Below, piece by piece: positions 6,850 to 16,964 of a stretch of 64,000 bases of DNA. Each line of letters opens with the position of its first letter. Position 1 is the first letter of the stretch. A model generated the notes under the pieces. That model saw only the letters and a program-made list of their open reading frames with translations. It searched no databases and was not told the DNA's origin. Source of the stretch: an uncultured bacterium (GTDB lineage: Bacteria; Cyanobacteriota; Vampirovibrionia; Gastranaerophilales; Gastranaerophilaceae). Position numbers and translations under genes: made by a program. The stretch spans positions 91,983 to 155,982 of the forward strand of contig CAREDV010000002.1 in NCBI GenBank assembly GCA_948964545.1, given 5' to 3'.

Positions 6850-9800
6850 CTATTCTTCGTCTTCGCCTAATTGAAAATCAGGAGCGCCAAACATTCCCTC
6901 GATTTCTTCCAAAATCGCAGATGGTTTGCGAGCTTGATTTCTTTGAGCTACTGCACGTTTTCTTTCTTCACGTTCTTTTTCTTCATTTGCATTTGACAAG
7001 TGGTGGAAACCTGTACCAGCAGGGATTAAACGACCGATAATTACGTTTTCTTTTAATCCGCGTAACAAGTCTTTTTTACCGTCAACAGCGGCTTCTGTCA
7101 AGATTCTTGTTGTTTCTTGGAATGAAGCTGCAGAAATAAATGATTCTGTGTTCAATGAAGCTTTTGTGATACCAAGCAGCATGTATTCACAAGTTGCAGG
7201 TTCTCCGCCTTTTTCTTGAACTTCGCTGTTTTCTTTTTCAAATGTCTGCATTTCAACAAGTTCGCCAGGTAACAATGTTGTATCACCAGCATCTACAATT
7301 TTAACTTTCTTAGTCATTTGTCTTACGATGATTTCAACGTGTTTATCAGCGATTTCTACACCTTGTGAACGGTATACGCGTTGTACTTCGTCTACAAGGT
7401 ATTGCTGCGCAGCTTCAGGCCCGCAAAGTCTGATAACATCGTGCGGGTTCAAAGGACCGCTTGTTAAAGGCTGACCTTTTTTAATCTGTTGTTTATTTTG
7501 AACAATGATGTTAGCGTCAATTGCGTATTTGATTTCAACTCTGCCGTTGTCGTTTACGATGTAAAGTCTTGGAAGATCTTCATCTGTAACGATTTCAGCT
7601 ACGCCATCTTCTTCTGCAAGGATTGCACAATCTTTAGGTTTGCGACCTTCAAGAAGTTCTTCAACCCTCGGCAAACCTTGAACGATGTCGCCTGTTTTTT
7701 GTCTTTCAAATACCAATGTTGCGATAATATCACCGCGAAGTACTAATGCACTTGCTTCAACCTGTAACATAGTACCCGGGCTGATTAAGTAAGGACGACC
7801 GTTTCTGATTGTTATTTCACCTTTGTTTACGGCTGTAACCATACCTGAAACTGTTGATTTTTCTCCGTTATCAGTAATGATTGAATCAAGTTTTACAAAG
7901 TCGCCTTTTTTAACACTTGCTTTACCTTTTACAGGTATGACTGTTTCGTAAGTCGCACTTGTTAATAACAATCTGCGAGCATCTTCTTGTTTTGCGTTGA
8001 TAGAGGCAACACCATCATTGATAGCCAATACCTGAGTTTTTGCAACAGGTGTTTTTGCATCAATTGTTTCACCATCTTTTACAAGAAGTTCTGTTTGTAG
8101 TGAAGACATTAATTTAGAATTGCCTTCAAATTCACGACGAACAATCAAGTTTTCAAGAACAACAATTCTTAATGCGTTCTTTTCATCAAGTTCTACCATA
8201 CCTTTAAGGTGTGATAAGTATCCTTGCATTTGAAGAACCAAACTTGTTCTTGTAATTGTTGAACCATCAAGGTTTCTTACTCTTGCGCCGTCTTTGTATT
8301 GCAATTGAGTTACAGGAACGATATCAATCAAATCGTCTGATGTATTGAATTTGATTGAAACGTTTTTCTGTTCAACATCCAATACTTGAACAGGTCTTAC
8401 AAGAATTTGGATAGGCTGGTTAGAAATAGAGTCTTCATCCAAAGATAGTGATGTATCAAGTTCTTCGTCCAAATCATCAATATCCAAGTCATCCATTGAA
8501 GAATCCATAATAGTAACGATTGAAGTTTCTTGTGCTTTGATACCCTCAGCAATTACTGTACCTTTTTTAACAACTTCACCCTCGTCAACTTTCAATTCAG
8601 AAACGCTTGAAAGATGGTGAACCTCTCCTGGTCTGATTGTAATTTCGTGGATAATATCGTTATATTCTTTAAATTCAACAATACCGTCGATATGGCAGTA
8701 AACATCTTTTACAACTTCTGTACCAGCTGTAACGAATGTTCCATTATCAACCATTTTCAAAGAACTATCTTTGTTGATTTGATGAATTTCTTCAGGAATA
8801 AATACAACTTTACCAGGTTTTGTAATAATTTGATTTTCATCAACTTCAACATCAACATATCTGATTTCACCAGATGAAGTAACAGAGCATTCATCATCAA
8901 TAAGTTCAGCGATAATCATACCGTTTTCTACTGTAGTATCTACAGGAGCTTTTACGATATATTTTTCACCTGTTTTATCAACTGTCCAGATTTGTTCTTT
9001 TTTAGTTTGTTCAAATGTTGCATTTTCAGGCATCAATGAAGCAATAACAATTGTCAATTCTTTACCTTGAACAATTTTCTTGATATTTTTGCCTTCAAAT
9101 TTAATATCTTCAATAACTAAATCTTCACCAAAACGAACTTCACCGCCGTGTTCAGAGATAGTTAATGTTTCCGCTAGTTTTTCGCCTTCTTTAATTTTCT
9201 GACCGTCTTCTACTAATACTTTAGAACCGCCAGGAAGGTTGTAAACATCGCCGCCAAGAACCCAGATAATACCTTGTTTATTTGTAGTTCTTGAGATATT
9301 ACCTTGTCTATCTTTCTTTTCATCTGCTACGAAATCTTCATATAAAACTTCGCCTGACAAGTCAGAAGTAATATCTTTTGTAGCTTTTTCTGTCAAACGA
9401 GAACCTGAACCTTGAGATGCTGGTTCATATTGAGCAAGTTTAAAGCCTTTTTCAACTTGCATTCCGTTAGTAAAGAATACTGTTGAACCTGCAGGGATGT
9501 GATATTTTTCTGTCTTTTTAGCACCTTTAATTTCAATATCAGTTTCGTAATTAGAAATATTAACAACATCACCGTGGCGAGTTCTCAATTCTCTTGTTTT
9601 AACGTTTGATACAACTTCACCTGCAATGTTTGCAGTAACTTCTTTGATTGCATCTTTAACGCCAACCGCACCACCTGTGTGGAATGTTCTCATTGTAAGC
9701 TGTGTACCAGGTTCACCGATTGATTGAGCTGCGATAATACCGATAGCTTCACCGATATCAACTGGTTTTTGAGTTGTCATTGCCCAGCCGTAGCATTTTT

Positions 9801-10707
9801 GGCAGATACCGTATTCCAAACCGCAAGTCAAACCTGAACGAACTCTCAATTCTTGAAGATTCAAGTGTTTAACTTTTTGAACATCGTTTCTGTCCATTGT
9901 TGTTCCTGCTTTTACAAGAACTGTGCCGTCAGTATCTTTGATATCTTCGGCAATTGTTCTTCCTAAAAGTCTGTCTACAAGCGGAACAATTACATTGTCT
10001 CCGTCCATAATCGGTTTCATATCAATAGCTTTTGTAGTGTGGCAGTCATCTGCACGAATGATAACATCCTGTGCAACGTCTACCAAACGTCTAGTCAAAT
10101 AACCTGAGTCAGCAGTTTTTAACGCTGTATCTACAAGCCCTTTTCTTGCACCATAAGATGAAATGATGTATTCTGTAACGGATAAGCCTTCTTTAAAGTT
10201 TGATTTAATCGGCAAGTCGATGATTTGACCTTGTGCGTCAGCCATCAAACCTCTCATACCAACTAACTGTGATACCTGAGATAAGTTACCTCTCGCACCT
10301 GAGAATGCCATCATATATACCGGGTTCAATCTGTCGAAGTTTTCAACAACCTGAGAAGTTAATTTCGCAGTTGTTTCAGACCAAGTGTCGATAACTTTTG
10401 TATATCTTTCAACTTCGGTAATTTCACCTTTTAAGTATCTGTTTGTAGATTTTTCGATTTCTGCTTCTGCTTCTTTAAGCATTTCTTTTTTGATTTCAGG
10501 AACTTGTAAATCCGCAATAGAAATTGTTGTACCGGATTTTGTTGCATACCTGTAACCAAGGTTTTTAAGGCTGTTAGCCAATTCTGCGGTTTTTGCGCCG
10601 CCAAACTCGAGATACATTTGTGAAAGCAAATTGTTCAAACCTTTTTTGTCCATTTGCTTGTTAATGAAATCAAGAGTTTTTTTACCGTGATTGTAAGTTG
10701 TTTCCAT
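6850..10707 (-). CDS. rpoC2: RNA polymerase subunit beta'' (RpoC2), cyanobacterial type
   Basis: 1285 residues: the C-terminal half of beta' as a separate protein, as in Cyanobacteria and plastids. It starts in the secondary-channel region. Zinc cysteines are Cys222, 295, 302 and 305 (CGLEYGICQKC). The bridge helix/trigger loop part reads GEPGTQLTMRTFHTGG (331-346) with the catalytic His343. About 650 residues of mixed beta repeats are then inserted before the conserved GLPRVEELLEGRKPKD returns near residue 1020. This corresponds to the large SI3 insertion of cyanobacterial RpoC2. An acidic stretch (DSSMDDLDIDDLDEELD) lies inside the insert. It follows rpoC1 after 87 bases. Confidence 0.97.
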   Translation of the reverse strand: METTYNHGKKTLDFINKQMDKKGLNNLLSQMYLEFGGAKTAELANSLKNLGYRYATKSGTTISIADLQVPEIKKEMLKEAEAEIEKSTNRYLKGEITEVERYTKVIDTWSETTAKLTSQVVENFDRLNPVYMMAFSGARGNLSQVSQLVGMRGLMADAQGQIIDLPIKSNFKEGLSVTEYIISSYGARKGLVDTALKTADSGYLTRRLVDVAQDVIIRADDCHTTKAIDMKPIMDGDNVIVPLVDRLLGRTIAEDIKDTDGTVLVKAGTTMDRNDVQKVKHLNLQELRVRSGLTCGLEYGICQKCYGWAMTTQKPVDIGEAIGIIAAQSIGEPGTQLTMRTFHTGGAVGVKDAIKEVTANIAGEVVSNVKTRELRTRHGDVVNISNYETDIEIKGAKKTEKYHIPAGSTVFFTNGMQVEKGFKLAQYEPASQGSGSRLTEKATKDITSDLSGEVLYEDFVADEKKDRQGNISRTTNKQGIIWVLGGDVYNLPGGSKVLVEDGQKIKEGEKLAETLTISEHGGEVRFGEDLVIEDIKFEGKNIKKIVQGKELTIVIASLMPENATFEQTKKEQIWTVDKTGEKYIVKAPVDTTVENGMIIAELIDDECSVTSSGEIRYVDVEVDENQIITKPGKVVFIPEEIHQINKDSSLKMVDNGTFVTAGTEVVKDVYCHIDGIVEFKEYNDIIHEITIRPGEVHHLSSVSELKVDEGEVVKKGTVIAEGIKAQETSIVTIMDSSMDDLDIDDLDEELDTSLSLDEDSISNQPIQILVRPVQVLDVEQKNVSIKFNTSDDLIDIVPVTQLQYKDGARVRNLDGSTITRTSLVLQMQGYLSHLKGMVELDEKNALRIVVLENLIVRREFEGNSKLMSSLQTELLVKDGETIDAKTPVAKTQVLAINDGVASINAKQEDARRLLLTSATYETVIPVKGKASVKKGDFVKLDSIITDNGEKSTVSGMVTAVNKGEITIRNGRPYLISPGTMLQVEASALVLRGDIIATLVFERQKTGDIVQGLPRVEELLEGRKPKDCAILAEEDGVAEIVTDEDLPRLYIVNDNGRVEIKYAIDANIIVQNKQQIKKGQPLTSGPLNPHDVIRLCGPEAAQQYLVDEVQRVYRSQGVEIADKHVEIIVRQMTKKVKIVDAGDTTLLPGELVEMQTFEKENSEVQEKGGEPATCEYMLLGITKASLNTESFISAASFQETTRILTEAAVDGKKDLLRGLKENVIIGRLIPAGTGFHHLSNANEEKEREERKRAVAQRNQARKPSAILEEIEGMFGAPDFQLGEDEE

Positions 10708-10794
10708 CTATATTTTTCCTTTTATTTTACTTAAAAATAATTTTGTTCTACTGACAATTAGCCCTCATAGACGAATTGACATTCGCGCAATCCG

Positions 10795-12504
10795 CTATGC
10801 AAGTGCATTTCTAACAGCTTCGTTAAAGATAATTCTTCCTGCTGTAGTTTCAAGTCTTTCGCCGTGTTCGTCTCTTACAACGATTTTGTCGTGTAAGTCG
10901 ATTACACCGACTTCCAACGCTGAAATTGCATCCTGGAAGTTGTAGAAATATCCTTTCGGATCCATTTCAGGATTTTTAAGGATTGTCAGGTAGTACATAC
11001 CCAATACCATGTCCTGTGTAGGTGTGATAATAGGTTTACCTGTTGCAGGAGCTAAGATGTTGTTAGTTGCTAACATTAACATTCTAGCCTCTGTTTGAGC
11101 TTCGATTGATAAAGGTACGTGAACAGCCATCTGGTCACCGTCGAAGTCGGCGTTAAACGCTGTACATACTAACGGGTGAAGCTGGATTGCACGGCCTTCA
11201 ACCAATTTCGGTTCAAATGCCTGAATACCTAATCTGTGAAGTGTCGGGGCACGGTTCAATAGAACAGGGTGTCCGTCGATTACTTCTTCTAATATATCCC
11301 AAACGATTGCTTCGGAACGTTCAATTTTCTTTTTAGCTGATTTAATATTTTGAACATATCCGCGTTCAATCAATTTGTTTACAACAAACGGTTTGAATAA
11401 TTCAATTGCCATTTCTTTAGGCAGACCGCATTGGTTCAATTTTAACTGCGGGCCTACTACGATTACTGAACGACCAGAGTAGTCAACACGTTTACCTAGC
11501 AAGTTCTGACGGAAACGGCCTTGTTTACCTTCAATAATGTTAGATAATGATTTCAACGCTCTGTTGTTTGGACCAACAACTGTACGTCCGCGTCTGCCGT
11601 TATCGATAAGAGCATCAACTGCTTCTTGAAGCATACGTTTTTCGTTTCTAACGATAATTTCTGGAGCGCCCATTTCTAATAATCTTTGTAAACGGTTATT
11701 TCTGTTGATTACACGTCTGTACAAATCGTTCAAGTCTGATGTTGCAAAACGTCCGCCATCCAACTGTACCATTGGTCTTAAATCTGGTGGAGTTACAGGA
11801 AGCACATCCATAATCATCCAAGTCGGATCTGTTTCTGATGAAATCAAGCTGTCTAATAATCTTAAACGTTTGATTAATTTACTTTTCTTTTGAACAGAGT
11901 TTATTGTACCTGCAAGTTCTGTTCTAATTTCTTCTGCAAGTTCTTTTGTATTAACTTCAGACAAAAGTTCTTTTATAGCTTCTGCACCGATTCCTACCTT
12001 TAATTCAGAATCTTCGTGTTCAGCCATATAATCTTCATATTCTTCTTCTGATAAAAGTTGTAATTTTTTGAATTCGCTTTCACCTGGATTTAGAACTACG
12101 TAATTATTGAAGTAAATAACCTGTTCCAAATCTTTCAAAGTCATATCAAGAAGTAAGCCCAAATATGATGGAATACCTTTTAAGAACCAAATGTGAGATA
12201 CAGGAGCAGCAAGTTTAATGTGTCCCATTCTCTGACGTCTTACTTTTGAATCGGTAACTTCAACACCGCATCTTTCACAAATGATACCTTTGTGTCTTAC
12301 TCTTTTGTATTTACCGCAATAACATTCCCAGTCTTTTGAAGGTCCAAAGATTCTTTCACAGAATAGACCATCACGTTCTGGTTTTAATGTACGGTAATTA
12401 ATTGTTTCTGGTTTAGTAACTTCGCCGTAAGACCATTTAAGTATTCTTTCCGGTGAAGCGATACTAATTCGTATATAGTCAAAATAATCTATGCTTGTTG
12501 ACAT
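10795..12504 (-). CDS. rpoC1: RNA polymerase subunit gamma (RpoC1), cyanobacterial type
   Basis: 569 residues, the N-terminal half of beta'. The zinc-binding clamp site is Cys61, 63, 76 and 79. The catalytic magnesium triad NADFDGDQM puts Asp453, 455 and 457 in the active site. The protein ends in VRNALA shortly after the catalytic domain, where ordinary bacterial beta' would continue. The reading frame closes with a proper TAG and rpoC2 restarts 87 bases later with its own ATG and conserved N-terminus, so this is a real gene split, not a frameshift. The spacer contains a small hairpin (CGAAT-TGAC-ATTCG). Confidence 0.97.
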   Translation of the reverse strand: MSTSIDYFDYIRISIASPERILKWSYGEVTKPETINYRTLKPERDGLFCERIFGPSKDWECYCGKYKRVRHKGIICERCGVEVTDSKVRRQRMGHIKLAAPVSHIWFLKGIPSYLGLLLDMTLKDLEQVIYFNNYVVLNPGESEFKKLQLLSEEEYEDYMAEHEDSELKVGIGAEAIKELLSEVNTKELAEEIRTELAGTINSVQKKSKLIKRLRLLDSLISSETDPTWMIMDVLPVTPPDLRPMVQLDGGRFATSDLNDLYRRVINRNNRLQRLLEMGAPEIIVRNEKRMLQEAVDALIDNGRRGRTVVGPNNRALKSLSNIIEGKQGRFRQNLLGKRVDYSGRSVIVVGPQLKLNQCGLPKEMAIELFKPFVVNKLIERGYVQNIKSAKKKIERSEAIVWDILEEVIDGHPVLLNRAPTLHRLGIQAFEPKLVEGRAIQLHPLVCTAFNADFDGDQMAVHVPLSIEAQTEARMLMLATNNILAPATGKPIITPTQDMVLGMYYLTILKNPEMDPKGYFYNFQDAISALEVGVIDLHDKIVVRDEHGERLETTAGRIIFNEAVRNALA

Positions 12505-12567
12505 TTTTTGTAATTCTCCTTTTTTTATCGGAAAGAGGAAATTTTCCTCTTTCCCTATAAATTATTA

Positions 12568-15500
12568 TTAAATATCTCCGAATGTAGTCGGTGTTTCAAA
12601 GAAATTGATGTTCAAAAGTTCTGAATCCATATCAGATAGAACTCTTCTTGGAGCTGATTTTCTCAAATCGTCCATATCTGTCATCAAGTCAACTTCTACA
12701 CCGTCTTTTTTCGCTACCGTAATATCCAAACCAATACTTTGTAATTCTCTTACAAGTACTTTAAATGATTCAGGAATACCCGGTCTTGGAATATTGTCGC
12801 CTTTTACGATTGCTTCATAAGCTCTGTTACGTCCGTTAACATCATCTGATTTAATAGTTAACATTTCTTGAAGAGTATATGCAGCACCGTATGCTTCCAA
12901 TGCCCAAACTTCCATCTCACCGAATCTTTGTCCGCCGAATTGAGCCTTACCACCCAAAGGTTGTTGTGTAACAAGTGAGTAAGGACCTGTAGAACGAGCG
13001 TGGATTTTGTCGTCTACAAGGTGAACAAGTTTAAGTATATATGAAAGACCTACAGCAACAGGTTCATCAAATTTTTCACCTGTACGTCCGTCTATAAGTC
13101 TTACTTTACCTGTTGGTTCTACCCAATCGCAGCCTGAGGCTTTAATACCTTTAAGTAATTCTTCTTTTGTAGCTCTTTCAGATTGGTTGTCGCCGTATCT
13201 TTCATCAAATGATGGAGTTTCATAGTAGTTTCCGCTCAAGTAGGCAGCCAAACCAAGTAATAATTCATAAGTCTGACCAACGTTCATACGAGAAGGTACA
13301 CCAAGCGGGTTCAATACGATATCAACTGGTGTTCCATCAGGCAAGAACGGCATATCTTCTTTAGGTAGTATACGAGATACGATACCTTTGTTACCGTGAC
13401 GTCCTGAAAGTTTATCACCAACTGAAACTTTACGTTTTTGAGCGATGTAAACTCTGATTACTGTATTAGCACCTGGCGGTAATTCGTCGCCTTTTTCTCT
13501 GTCAAACACTTTAACGTCAAGTACGCGGCCGCCTTCTCCGTGAGGAACTCTTAATGAGTTATCTTTTACATCTCTTGCTTTTTCTGCAAAGATTGCGCGT
13601 AAAAGTTTTTCTTCAGGCGGATGTTCAGATTCACCTTTTGGTGTAACTTTACCTACCAATATATCGTCAGCGTAAACTCTTGCACCGATACGAACAATAC
13701 CGCGTTCATCCAAGTGTCTCAATGCATCTTCTGAAACGTTCGGAATTTCGCGAGTAATTTCTTCAGGCCCAAGTTTAGTTTGACGAGCATCTATTTCTAA
13801 TTTTTCAATGTGAACTGATGTGAATATATCATCGTGAACGCATCTTTCTGAAAGCAAGATAGCATCCTCGTAGTTATAACCTTCCCAAGGCATATATGCA
13901 ACGATTACGTTTTTACCTAATGAAAGTTCACCGCAGTTTGTAGAAGCACCATCAGCGATTACGTCGCCTTCTTTAACCTTATCGCCTTCGTGTACCAAAG
14001 GTTTTTGGTTAATACATGTGTCTTGGTTACTTCTTACATATTTCATTAATGTATGTACATGAGGTTTGTTGTTGATATCGCGGATGATGATTTCTTCACC
14101 TACAACTCTTTCAACAACACCGTCACAGTCAGATACGATAACCATACCAGAATCTTTTGCTGCGCGTTTTTCCATACCTGTTCCAACAACTGGTCTTTGA
14201 GTAATCAAAAGAGGTACTGATTGACGCTGCATGTTAGAACCCATAAGTGCACGGTTCGCGTCATCGTGTTCAATGAACGGGATTAATGATGTCGCAACAG
14301 AGATAATCTGAATTGGTGAAACACCAACGTAGTCAACTTTGCTTGATTCACCCATGATGAATTCTGATCTGTAACGAACAGGAACATATTCATCTTTGAA
14401 TGTATTATCAGAGTTCAATTGAACGTCAGCTGGAGCGCATCTGAAATCTTCGTCTTCGTCTGCTGTCATATAAACAACTTCGTCTGTAACTTTACCGTCT
14501 TTAACTACAAAGAACGGAGCTTCAACGAAACCGTAATCATTAACTTTTGCGTGAGTAGCCAATGAACCAATCAAACCTGCGTTCGGACCTTCAGGAGTTT
14601 CAATTGGACAAATACGTCCATAATGAGAAGGGTGAATGTCGCGGACAGCAAAGCCTGCACGTTCTCTCATCAAACCGCCAGGTCCAAGAGCTGAAATACG
14701 TCTTTTGTGAGTTAATTCAGCCAGCGGGTTAATTTGGTCCATAAACTGTGATAACTGTGAAGAACCAAAGAATTCTTTTAATGAAGCAACTAAAGGTTTA
14801 GTGTTCAAAAGGTTCAACGGAGTTAATGTTTCAGAATCCTGCAAAGTCATTCTTTCTTTAACGATTCTTTCGATTCTAGAAAGACCTACTCTGAACTGGT
14901 TCTGTAACAATTCTCCGACTGAACGGATTCTTCTGTTTCCTAAGTGGTCGATATCATCAACAGTTCCTTCGTCATAAGTCAAATTGATTAAGTATTCAAT
15001 TGAAGCAACGATATCTTGAACGGTTAATGTTCTCTGATTTTTAGGAATGTTCAAGTTTAATTTTTTATTTAATTTATAACGTCCTACACGTCCAATGTCG
15101 TATTTCTTTTCATCAAAGAAACGAGCTTCCAATATTGAACGTCCGCCTGCAGCAGATGCAGGATCACCAGGTCTTAATTTTTTATAAACTTCGATTAAAG
15201 CATCATCTGTAGTTTCTGCTGTATCTTTATCCAATGTTTTCTTTAAGAAATCAAAGTGAGTGAATAAAGATTCCATTTCAGAAACTGTGATACCCATAGC
15301 TTTTAATAAAGTTGTAGCTAAGATTTTTCTGTTTTTGTCGATTTTAACGTAAATAATATCATTAGAATCTGTTTCGATTTTCAACCATGCTCCGCGGTTA
15401 GGAATCATTGTTGCGTTATATAAACGTTTACCTGCAGGTGATATTTCGCGTTTGAAATAAACACCAGGTGAGCGAACGATTTGAGATACGATTACACGTT

Positions 15501-15885
15501 CAGCACCGTTTACAATGAAAGTACCTTTGTCAGTCATTGTAGGAATATCGCCTATGTAAACTTCTTGTTCTTTGATTTCACCGCTGTCACGGTTAACCAA
15601 TCTTACCATTACACGCAATTGTTTTGCATAAGTTGCGTCATGGATTCTTGCTTCTTCAATAGTATACTTTGCGTTGTCGAAAGTATAGTTTGGTAAAAAG
15701 TGCAATTCTAATCTGCCTGTATAGTCTTTGATAGGAGAAAAAGAAAGTAACTCTTCTTTTAAACCCTCTTTTAAAAACCATTCAAACGATTTTTTCTGCA
15801 CTTCAATAAGGTCTGGTAAATCATCCAAACGAGTATGAGGAATACCCATTGGTGTTACTCTTTCTGCATATTTTGTGTTAGACAT
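12568..15885 (-). CDS. rpoB: RNA polymerase subunit beta
   Basis: 1105 residues. The start MSNTKYAERVTPMG at 15885 is chosen for its GAGGTG with a 5-base spacer; an upstream ATG at 15939 has none. Recognisable blocks include the rifampicin-site region LSQFMDQINPLAELTHKRR and SALGPGGLMRERAGFAVRD, the catalytic-face motif GYNYEDAILLSER, and the C-terminal clamp GEMEVWALEAYGAAYTLQE. Gene order rpoB-rpoC1-rpoC2 is cyanobacterial. The usual upstream rplJ-rplL genes are absent and a long untranslated leader takes their place. Confidence 0.97.
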   Translation of the reverse strand: MSNTKYAERVTPMGIPHTRLDDLPDLIEVQKKSFEWFLKEGLKEELLSFSPIKDYTGRLELHFLPNYTFDNAKYTIEEARIHDATYAKQLRVMVRLVNRDSGEIKEQEVYIGDIPTMTDKGTFIVNGAERVIVSQIVRSPGVYFKREISPAGKRLYNATMIPNRGAWLKIETDSNDIIYVKIDKNRKILATTLLKAMGITVSEMESLFTHFDFLKKTLDKDTAETTDDALIEVYKKLRPGDPASAAGGRSILEARFFDEKKYDIGRVGRYKLNKKLNLNIPKNQRTLTVQDIVASIEYLINLTYDEGTVDDIDHLGNRRIRSVGELLQNQFRVGLSRIERIVKERMTLQDSETLTPLNLLNTKPLVASLKEFFGSSQLSQFMDQINPLAELTHKRRISALGPGGLMRERAGFAVRDIHPSHYGRICPIETPEGPNAGLIGSLATHAKVNDYGFVEAPFFVVKDGKVTDEVVYMTADEDEDFRCAPADVQLNSDNTFKDEYVPVRYRSEFIMGESSKVDYVGVSPIQIISVATSLIPFIEHDDANRALMGSNMQRQSVPLLITQRPVVGTGMEKRAAKDSGMVIVSDCDGVVERVVGEEIIIRDINNKPHVHTLMKYVRSNQDTCINQKPLVHEGDKVKEGDVIADGASTNCGELSLGKNVIVAYMPWEGYNYEDAILLSERCVHDDIFTSVHIEKLEIDARQTKLGPEEITREIPNVSEDALRHLDERGIVRIGARVYADDILVGKVTPKGESEHPPEEKLLRAIFAEKARDVKDNSLRVPHGEGGRVLDVKVFDREKGDELPPGANTVIRVYIAQKRKVSVGDKLSGRHGNKGIVSRILPKEDMPFLPDGTPVDIVLNPLGVPSRMNVGQTYELLLGLAAYLSGNYYETPSFDERYGDNQSERATKEELLKGIKASGCDWVEPTGKVRLIDGRTGEKFDEPVAVGLSYILKLVHLVDDKIHARSTGPYSLVTQQPLGGKAQFGGQRFGEMEVWALEAYGAAYTLQEMLTIKSDDVNGRNRAYEAIVKGDNIPRPGIPESFKVLVRELQSIGLDITVAKKDGVEVDLMTDMDDLRKSAPRRVLSDMDSELLNINFFETPTTFGDI

Positions 15886-16145
15886 TAATTCACCTCGTCT
15901 ATGTGTACGTACTAAATTTGAAAAATTTGCTTCCCGCACTCAGCTGGTCGCAACTGCGCTCGCGTTAAACGTGTCTTCGCTTGGTTTCAGCAATGGCGTT
16001 GCCATTTTGCAACCAACGCTCCGCACTATGCTCGCTTGTTCTAACTTAAGGCTGTAAACCTTTCATTCTACTGCGTTTCAATAGGAATGAACTTGGGTGA
16101 AAAATCTAATTTTAGGCATAGTACACCTAACTTAAATTTAACATG
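15886..16145 (-). other. long 5' untranslated leader of rpoB
   Basis: About 260 bases separate a good promoter from the rpoB ATG. No open frame with a ribosome site is seen. The part at about 15930-16050 is clearly GC-richer than the flanks and contains palindromes, e.g. AATGGC-GTT-GCCATT near 15991-16005, plus several GCG-rich half-sites. It could fold and act in attenuation or autoregulation of RNA polymerase synthesis. I do not recognise a known leader class. Confidence 0.5.
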
Positions 16146-16152
16146 TTCTTTA

Positions 16153-16180
16153 ATCATATTACATCAAGAAATTTCGTCAA
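16153..16180 (-). promoter_or_regulatory. candidate promoter for rpoBC1C2
   Basis: On the minus strand, TTGACG (16180-16175) and TATGAT (16158-16153) are separated by 16 bases, in an AT-rich stretch. The -35 lies in a short direct repeat (CAAGAAATTT twice). Confidence 0.5.
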
Positions 16181-16308
16181 GAAATTTGTTAAATTTTTGT
16201 TACAATAATTTTTGGATAGTTGAAAAGTTTTGGTATGAGCGTATTTGACTGTCAAGACTATTTGTTATAAATCTTCGTGTTATTATATATATAAAAAATG
16301 AGGGATTT

Positions 16309-16947
16309 ATGAAAAAAATAATATTTTTATTGTGTATCTTGATGTTTGGGAAAACTGCATTGGCTTTGGATTTGCCCGAAGCCGTTACAAAAGAAAATAC
16401 ACCAGCTCCGATTGTTTTGACAGGCAATCTTGTGTTTGACTGGCTTGATATAACACAATCTGGCAGAGATGCGGTTATTGAAAAATATAAATCCGAATTA
16501 TTCAACGAAGATACTGTTTATAAAATTAATAAAAAAGAGTTTAGAAACGAGTACAAAGATTTTCTTAAAGATGCAGATTTTAAAAGACATTACATGCTTG
16601 TTTCAAACAATGTGAAAGAAACTGACAGTGAAAATCTTTGCGGATTTTATAAAGGAAAGCTTTTAATAAGTTATGCGGTTCAATATAAAAATGATTTGAG
16701 AACGGTTTATTATTATGATGCACTAGGAAAACTCAGATATGTAGATAAGTTTTCCGAAAATTATCCGAATTTCCCATATATGTCTAAACAATACCGTGCA
16801 AACGGAACGTTGGTAAGCGCAATATATATAATGTCACATGATATGCAGTATATGTATAATTCTGACAGTTCGTTTAAAGGTGCATGGTACAAAGATAAAA
16901 TGTATGATGCGCATGCAAAGCAGATTTTGACTCGTTCTAATTGGTAA
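16309..16947 (+). CDS. exported hypothetical protein
   Basis: 212 residues. A clear Sec signal peptide (MKKIIFLLCILMFGKTALAL) ends in an Ala-X-Ala-like site near residue 20, so the mature protein is periplasmic or beyond. The mature part contains SAVQYKNDLRTVYYYDALGKLRY-like stretches resembling the YD/MORN-type 'response-to-change' repeats, but not enough to name a family. GAGGG precedes the ATG. It is divergent from rpoB and is followed by a frameshifted remnant. Function unknown. Confidence 0.75.
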   Translation: MKKIIFLLCILMFGKTALALDLPEAVTKENTPAPIVLTGNLVFDWLDITQSGRDAVIEKYKSELFNEDTVYKINKKEFRNEYKDFLKDADFKRHYMLVSNNVKETDSENLCGFYKGKLLISYAVQYKNDLRTVYYYDALGKLRYVDKFSENYPNFPYMSKQYRANGTLVSAIYIMSHDMQYMYNSDSSFKGAWYKDKMYDAHAKQILTRSNW

Positions 16948-16964
16948 TATGTAAAGCTTTGTAA

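Noticed and set aside
10708..10794. Frameshift explaining the rpoC split
   Set aside because: There is a clean stop, an 87-base spacer and a new ATG with the conserved RpoC2 N-terminus.
15886..15939. 18-residue N-terminal extension of RpoB
   Set aside because: GAGGTG is placed correctly for the ATG at 15885 and not for 15939.
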